In this document: piece by piece, positions 62,815-64,000 of the stretch
Layout: every line of letters starts with the position of its first letter
How positions within the stretch are numbered: the first letter of the stretch is position 1
Assembly (NCBI RefSeq): GCF_000949425.1
Contig: NZ_CP010976.1
Span: forward strand, 5,270,001-5,334,000
From: Paenibacillus sp. IHBB 10380
GTDB taxonomy: Bacteria; Bacillota; Bacilli; Paenibacillales; Paenibacillaceae
Reading direction: 5' to 3'
DNA length: 64,000 nucleotides
The notes under the pieces: generated by a model
Database searches by the model: none
Told to the model about the DNA's origin: nothing
Seen by the model: only the letters and a program-made list of their open reading frames with translations
Translations under genes and position numbers: made by a program

Positions 62815-63975
62815 CATATTGGAGATTATAATTTCTATAGAACGATCTTGGAGTTTCGAGACTTGCCTGAATATCAATAATACGCTGATTTGTACTTCCG
62901 CGAAAGGGAAGAATAATACGACAGGTATGTGAAAAGAATTGGTGTAATATTCACGGTCGGTTACACCCGAAATAGAGCCGAACTTCTCGTGGTTTTTCAT
63001 CGTAAATTCGCCAGAGATAGACCTTCAGCTAATGTCAACGGAATCATCAGGATGGTGTAGAAGTTCACCACCTTCCTAGACAGCTTCATGCATCATGAGA
63101 TATGAGGCTGAGGGGGTTGACGTTTCTGCATTGTAAAACGGTGTAATAGACTCTTCAATGCAATATCAAGGCAAGGTTGAAGATGAGGTGTACAGCCTTC
63201 CTCATCAGGCCTGTCCATTCCATTGACTACACCGTATGTAATACCTAATTTCACGAGGTTAATCGTGTTGAAAGACAGATCTCCTTTGCCGGATAAGTGG
63301 TTTCGTCCATGACGGTAAGATAGAACCCGTGTAAGACAACCCATCGTGGTGAATTCCGTGTTAGAATCTGCTGGATCGTAACATTGTAGATTGAATGGTG
63401 CATCTAAGTTGGACAAATTTGAATGGAATCTGACCACCAGCGCGGCTAGACATGGTGTTTAAGTTATGAATCAAGCTTTCTACCGCTTGTAGACATTCTG
63501 TTTGTACCTCTTGCATTGCAAGAGAGAACGAACGGGGATGAGAGTTAGCTAATGTTAAGTTACCTAGAGTAACTTCTTGATCTTCCGAAGGGTATCTCAC
63601 TAAAGTAGTTTAACCCTATTTTCAATTTCTTCGCAAATGACTTAGCGACATAAGGAACAAGGTCATGATCGATCTTGCTTCCAGAAACTCCACCATACTG
63701 TGAGTTTTGCTGGCATTGAAATATAATTGCAACGAGTGTCATGACGGTGGGTCAAACAGTGCCAGAATATAAACGTTGCAGAGTAACACTTTCTAGTTCC
63801 TCGTAGGATCGCCTTGGGTGGTAAATCAGTAGCTAGAGTCCTTAGAGGCGCTATGGGCGTGTCCATGTCGGGGTTACCCTGTATTTCTATGAAGTCTCGG
63901 GTATTTTTCCTAATATCTTCTTTATTTGATTCCACTATATTTAGCGATCCGAAAGTGGTTTAATCAATATATCAT
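62815..63975 (-). pseudogene. nrdD: Decayed anaerobic (class III) ribonucleoside-triphosphate reductase gene
   Basis: Pieces of NrdD occur in order but in different minus-strand frames: IVESNKEDIRKNTRDFIE (near 63940), LVAIIFQCQQNSQYGG (about 63730, the QANQNxQHGG segment), SLIHNLNTMSSRAGGQIPF (about 63470), FTTMGCLTRVLSYR then GKGDLSFNTINLVKLGI (about 63350-63240), and FGSISGVTDREYYTNSFH (about 62980). At least four frameshifts or stops and a large internal deletion leave about 1.1 kb of an expected 2 kb or more, including loss of the glycyl-radical region. The activase gene nrdG is not seen. It lies just upstream of intact nrdAB. Confidence 0.85.
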
Positions 63976-64000
63976 CAATATATAGTATAGGCAACTATTG

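Noticed and set aside
1..64000. tRNA, rRNA, insertion sequences or prophage genes.
   Set aside because: I looked for cloverleaf-type GGTTCGAATCC segments, transposase motifs and terminal repeats with direct target copies and found none convincing.

Overview
The window reads as a chromosome segment of a low-to-moderate G+C Gram-positive endospore-former of the Bacillales, most likely Paenibacillus. This rests on gene content and order (maltodextrin cluster, TPP-riboswitch thi uptake operon, CsoR/CopZ/CopA set, YcnI/YcnJ, YdjO, YezD, a serS T-box), on strong AGGAGG-type ribosome binding sites, on frequent TTG/GTG starts, and on lipobox proteins. No 16S or other phylogenetic marker is present, so the genus is an inference.

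Layout. 1-1203: the end of a glutamine-type ABC operon (glnQ, then glnH running off the left edge). 1450-2255: cold-shock protein and a YdjO-like cold-inducible zinc protein. 2469-6696: a leftward four-gene unit (cytochrome P450, dienelactone-hydrolase-like enzyme, MFS permease, ankyrin protein), flanked by the remains of a dGTPase-like gene. 7740-10167: copper-related ycnI-ycnJ. 10861-12713: a BlaI/BlaR1-like regulator pair whose membrane protease ends in six 17-residue repeats. 12845-16061: csoR-copZ-copA with two CsoR-type operators. 16121-22298: NfrA-like reductase, a TPP-riboswitch-controlled thiamine-precursor uptake operon (thiY, DUF77, thiX, thiZ, TatD-like hydrolase) and an MFS permease. 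22483-26565: PNPOx-fold protein, secreted nucleotidase with LysM, EAL protein.

26718-44693 is a maltodextrin utilisation cluster: maltose phosphorylase, beta-phosphoglucomutase and a LacI regulator on the minus strand, malEFG on the plus strand, and a neopullulanase-type GH13 enzyme. It is split by a visibly G+C-richer block (about 35480-42700) holding an ABC importer, a beta-CASP-like metallo-hydrolase, a LysR regulator and a secreted CYTH-domain protein. Imported maltodextrin would be trimmed by the GH13 enzyme; maltose phosphorylase would give glucose and beta-glucose-1-phosphate, and PgmB glucose-6-phosphate. Four GCAAACG-centred sites near the LacI, pgmB and malE starts suggest shared control.

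44875-49824: lactate dehydrogenase, CcdC-like protein, TetR/MBL pair, Rrf2 regulator and a lactonase. 49963-53456: a sulfate ABC operon (SBP, CysT, CysW, YezD) lacking its ATPase, behind a long structured leader. 53586-56771: small membrane proteins, an NAD(P)-binding protein and a short unknown protein. 56924-58478: serS with a T-box whose Stem I looks unusually short. 58636-62785: FMN reductase and the class I ribonucleotide reductase pair. 62815-63975: a decayed class III reductase gene (nrdD).

I see no rRNA, tRNA, CRISPR array, prophage or transposase. The most unusual items are a P450 lacking the usual acid-alcohol pair, a probable CTG start for glnQ, the repeat-tailed BlaR1-like protein, the short serS T-box, the sulfate-operon leader, the TatD-like gene inside the thi operon, and two decayed nucleotide-metabolism genes.
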